Assembly (NCBI GenBank): GCA_027037025.1
Contig: JALWBS010000090.1
Span: 1 to 7,996 of the forward strand
Reading direction: 5' to 3'
Length of the DNA: 7,996 nt
From: Desulfurococcales archaeon
GTDB lineage: Archaea > Thermoproteota > Thermoprotei_A > Sulfolobales > Ignisphaeraceae
Shown: positions 6,211 to 7,996 of the stretch, piece after piece
Layout: every line of letters begins with the position of its first letter
How positions within the stretch are numbered: position 1 is the first letter of the stretch
The notes under the pieces: model-generated
Databases searched by the model: none
What the model was told of the DNA's origin: nothing
The model's input: the letters and a program-made list of their open reading frames with translations, nothing else
Translations under genes and position numbers: made by a program

Positions 6211-6621
6211 CTAAGTGCTTTCTCGACCCTCCTTCGATCCGATGAGCTTGGCTCTCAACTCCTCTATCTTCTTCCTTGCCTTCGCCACGGCCTGAGCTCT
6301 GTCTCTCCATCCCCATAGCTCTTCTAGGCTCGGGAATGAGATGGCTCTTGCTGGGCATAGGTTTGCGCATGTGTTGCATCCAACCATGCAGTTGTAGGGA
6401 CGTGCAACAATGGGTTTGTTCTTTTCGAAGTCCCAGTCGAACACCACTCTACCGCTGCACGTTAGGAAGCAGAGACCGCATCCAACGCATTTGGAGTAAT
6501 CGACTCGGGGGTACCACGGAATCTCTTCTCGGGGTATGCCCCACCAAGGGATCTTAGCGAAGTCCCTGATGACTCTACCCAGAATGTCTCTACCTATCTC
6601 GGGGGGTTGCTGCATCCGCAT
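6211..6621 (-). CDS. 4Fe-4S dicluster ferredoxin-type protein
   Basis: The protein has 136 residues from ATG 6621. Two cysteine sets are seen: CVGCGLCFLTC (C45, C48, C51, C55) and CMVGCNTCANLCP (C78, C82, C85, C89), fitting two [4Fe-4S] clusters for soluble electron transfer. The second set has Cx3C in place of the standard Cx2C, and the first lacks the proline that normally follows its fourth Cys. Both are known in an archaeal/bacterial subgroup of ferredoxins. The N-terminus (WWGIPREEIPWYP) is Trp/Pro rich, and the C-terminus (about 98-136) is a charged helix that may dock a partner. The frame is open to a TTG at 6642. A TATA box at 6647-6652 would start transcription near 6624, downstream of that TTG, so ATG 6621 (or GTG 6624) is preferred. 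The redox partner is unknown; the ArsR-type gene directly upstream is the likeliest regulator. Confidence 0.88.
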   Translation of the reverse strand: MRMQQPPEIGRDILGRVIRDFAKIPWWGIPREEIPWYPRVDYSKCVGCGLCFLTCSGRVVFDWDFEKNKPIVARPYNCMVGCNTCANLCPARAISFPSLEELWGWRDRAQAVAKARKKIEELRAKLIGSKEGREST

Positions 6622-6646
6622 CACCAACGCTTCTTCATCCAAAGCG

Positions 6647-6652
6647 ATATAA
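6647..6652 (-). promoter_or_regulatory. TATA box for the ferredoxin gene
   Basis: The minus strand reads TTATAT (within CTTATATC) in the gap just after the ArsR-type gene ends at 6661. Counting 26 nt from its centre puts the TSS at about 6623-6624, on the GTG/ATG start codons. The ferredoxin can thus be transcribed alone, without a leader. Confidence 0.6.
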
Positions 6653-6660
6653 GTGTTTTT

Positions 6661-7068
6661 CTACTGTGAAACCTGTTCGAGCTCCACGAGTCGTTTCAAC
6701 TCGTTGAGTAGCTGATCCACGGCCTCTCTGTTAACCTTGTACAGCTTGAATGATCCGTGGGAAACCTCTTCGACGAGTCCACACTCCTTCAACACCTTGA
6801 TGTGATACGACGTGAACTGCATCGTCTTTCCGAGCACAGCCGCTATTAGGCATAGGGGAAGCCCTTCGCGGACGGTGCAGAGCAGTCTCAGTATCCTAAG
6901 CCTTGCGGGATTGGATAATGCATAGAGCTTAGCTGCGACAATCCCTAGCTCGTACTCGGCGACACTATCAACGATCTTGCTTAGTGCATGGGTGTACCTA
7001 GAAAGCACTAGCTCACGGCAGCTAGACCCCATATTCTTCAGCAGTTCACCAACCGCATCTCGCTGCAT
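6661..7068 (-). CDS. ArsR-family winged helix-turn-helix transcriptional regulator
   Basis: The protein has 135 residues. The core AAKLYALSNPARLRILRLL (45-63) is the ArsR helix-1/2 signature. An HTH recognition region follows (QFTSYHIKVLKECGLVEE, 84-101), then the wing VSHGSFKLYKVN (102-113). An N-terminal helical extension (1-44) and a C-terminal helix (114-135) probably form the dimer interface. Cysteines 64 and 73 flank the helix that corresponds to the ELCVCDL metal site of ArsR, and C17 and C96 are also present, so metal or redox sensing is possible but unproven. The protein likely represses or activates its neighbours: the ferredoxin gene 39 bp downstream, which has its own TATA box, and the divergent PLP-enzyme gene across 81 bp. 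The ATG start at 7068 is preceded by GGTAGGTT. A TTAACC-type sequence about 40 nt upstream is the best promoter candidate. Confidence 0.88.
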   Translation of the reverse strand: MQRDAVGELLKNMGSSCRELVLSRYTHALSKIVDSVAEYELGIVAAKLYALSNPARLRILRLLCTVREGLPLCLIAAVLGKTMQFTSYHIKVLKECGLVEEVSHGSFKLYKVNREAVDQLLNELKRLVELEQVSQ

Positions 7069-7108
7069 AACCTACCCAGGCCCAGCTTCCACAGCCCGCT
7101 AAGAGGTT

Positions 7109-7142
7109 AAGTCGTTTTGAAGTCGATGTAACAGCGCTGGGC
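7109..7142. promoter_or_regulatory. Candidate operator region between the regulator and the PLP-enzyme gene
   Basis: AAGTCG occurs twice, at 7109-7114 and 7120-7125, with an 11-bp period (about one helical turn). The palindrome CAGCGCTG lies at 7132-7139. GCTGGGC (7136-7142) is an inverted copy of GCCCAGC at 7080-7086. Any of these could be a binding site in this 81-bp divergent gap, but short repeats of this size also arise by chance. Confidence 0.25.
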
Positions 7143-7149
7143 GGCGAAA

Positions 7150-7996
7150 ATGCTGATCCACGACGTGGTTAAACTCATTGGATCTACACCTCTCCTAAAG
7201 TTAAGGGGTCTCAAGAAGCGCTTCGGTATCCAAGCTAACGTGTACGTAAAGCTCGAGTACGAGAACCCAACGGGTAGCCACAAAGATAGGATTGCTTACT
7301 ACATGATTCGAGACGCCGTGGAGAGGCATAGCCTCAAACCGGGGGACGTAGTTACGGAAGCTTCTTCGGGCAACACCGCGATCTCGGTAGCGTTCATAGC
7401 CAAGGTGTTCGGTCTACGCGCAATCATTGCAATGCCTAGGGATGTCAGCGAGGCTAAGGTAGCTATGGTTAAGAGCTTCGGGGCGAAGATCGTACCCTGC
7501 TCCCCCGATCCCTCATCCCCCGACTACTGCGAAGAGGTTGCGAAGCGGATAGCTGAGGAGCACGGAGGCGTGTACCTCAATCAGCACGGGAACCCAGCTA
7601 ATGTGAGAGCACACTACGAAACAACTGCGCCAGAGATATGGAGAGACCTGGATGGGGACGTAGACGCGTTCGTGATGGGGATAGGGACGGGTGGCACGAT
7701 CACTGGCGTCGGTAGGTACCTGAAGGAGCGTAAGAAGGTGCTTGTTGTCGGCGTGACTCCCAGGGGATCCGCTCTGGTAGGTGGTCGTGGAGAAGAGAGG
7801 ATCGAGGGGCTATCCAGCAAGAGCGTACCGCCCATACTGGATCGCTCGCTCATAGACAGAGTCATTGAAGTGAGTTTCGACGAAGCGATCCAGGGAGTTA
7901 AGGTACTTCTCGAGGAAGGTGTTCTAGCAGGTCCTTCCAGCGGAGCCAACATAATCGCGGCCATTCACGTAGCTAGGGAGCTGGGTAAGGAGGCGA
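7150..7996 (+). CDS. PLP-dependent cysteine synthase / cystathionine beta-synthase family enzyme; 3' end cut off by window
   Basis: The frame is open from ATG 7150 to the right edge (282 residues seen). It is a fold-type II PLP enzyme. IGSTPLLKL (10-18) is the family opening. Lys45 in NPTGSHKDR (39-47) is the expected Schiff-base lysine. EASSGNTAISVA (70-81) is the substrate carboxylate loop, GTGGTITGVG (179-188) the phosphate-binding loop, and GPSSGAN (261-267) sits near the pyridine nitrogen. Residues up to SFDEAIQGVKVLLEEGVLAGPSSGAN match the cysteine-synthase architecture; the frame has no stop before the end. His44 precedes the PLP lysine, where cysteine synthases usually have Val, Ile or Phe. 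The likely reaction is sulfide addition to O-acetylserine or O-phosphoserine, with cystathionine beta-synthase or a threonine-synthase-like activity as alternatives. It is divergent from the ArsR-type gene. Confidence 0.88.
   Translation, partial: MLIHDVVKLIGSTPLLKLRGLKKRFGIQANVYVKLEYENPTGSHKDRIAYYMIRDAVERHSLKPGDVVTEASSGNTAISVAFIAKVFGLRAIIAMPRDVSEAKVAMVKSFGAKIVPCSPDPSSPDYCEEVAKRIAEEHGGVYLNQHGNPANVRAHYETTAPEIWRDLDGDVDAFVMGIGTGGTITGVGRYLKERKKVLVVGVTPRGSALVGGRGEERIEGLSSKSVPPILDRSLIDRVIEVSFDEAIQGVKVLLEEGVLAGPSSGANIIAAIHVARELGKEA

Noticed and set aside
6077..6379. Minus-strand 100-residue frame bridging the hypothetical and ferredoxin genes
   Set aside because: It is out of frame with both better-supported genes and has low-complexity Arg/Gly/Ser composition.
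7614..7964. Minus-strand 116-residue open frame
   Set aside because: Lies wholly antisense to the PLP-enzyme gene with its intact motifs; Ser/Thr/Pro-rich shadow composition and no promoter.

Overview
The window looks like a piece of a hyperthermophilic crenarchaeal (Thermoproteota) chromosome, but I cannot name the genus. The reasons are archaeal protein families (UPF0282 metallo-beta-lactamase fold, an SPL-type radical SAM protein with an LCTCPPK lead-in, a short ArsR-type regulator, stand-alone NadE), GTG and TTG starts, TATA-like boxes about 26 nt before start codons (leaderless transcription), very tight gene packing, and two C/D box guide sRNAs of archaeal design.

Layout. At the left edge is the 5' part of a minus-strand radical SAM gene. 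A 130-bp gap after it holds a plus-strand C/D box sRNA with two complete guides (905-960). Next come a minus-strand class II glutamine amidotransferase-like gene and, divergently, the UPF0282 gene. NadE (NAD+ synthase, minus) converges on UPF0282, and the 3' end of nadE runs into a second C/D box sRNA (2985-3032, minus). The nadE start overlaps, head to head, the start of a nitrilase-fold amidohydrolase. That protein resembles the glutaminase half of glutamine-dependent NAD synthetases, so the pair may be a split two-subunit enzyme. An orphan 341-residue plus-strand protein follows, behind a good TATA box, and overlaps tail to tail with a small minus-strand orphan. Further right are a two-cluster ferredoxin and an ArsR-family regulator (both minus). 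Divergent from the regulator is a cysteine-synthase-type PLP enzyme that runs off the right edge.

How the genes may work together. The clearest unit is NAD+ biosynthesis (NadE plus possible glutaminase partner). The ArsR / ferredoxin / PLP-enzyme cluster may form a redox or sulfur-responsive group, but only gene order and cysteine positions suggest this. The sRNAs should guide 2'-O-methylation of RNA, probably rRNA or tRNA, and I could not assign targets. I see no mobile element, CRISPR array, tRNA or rRNA gene, and no gene-free stretch above 300 bases; the longest gaps are about 130-150 bases.
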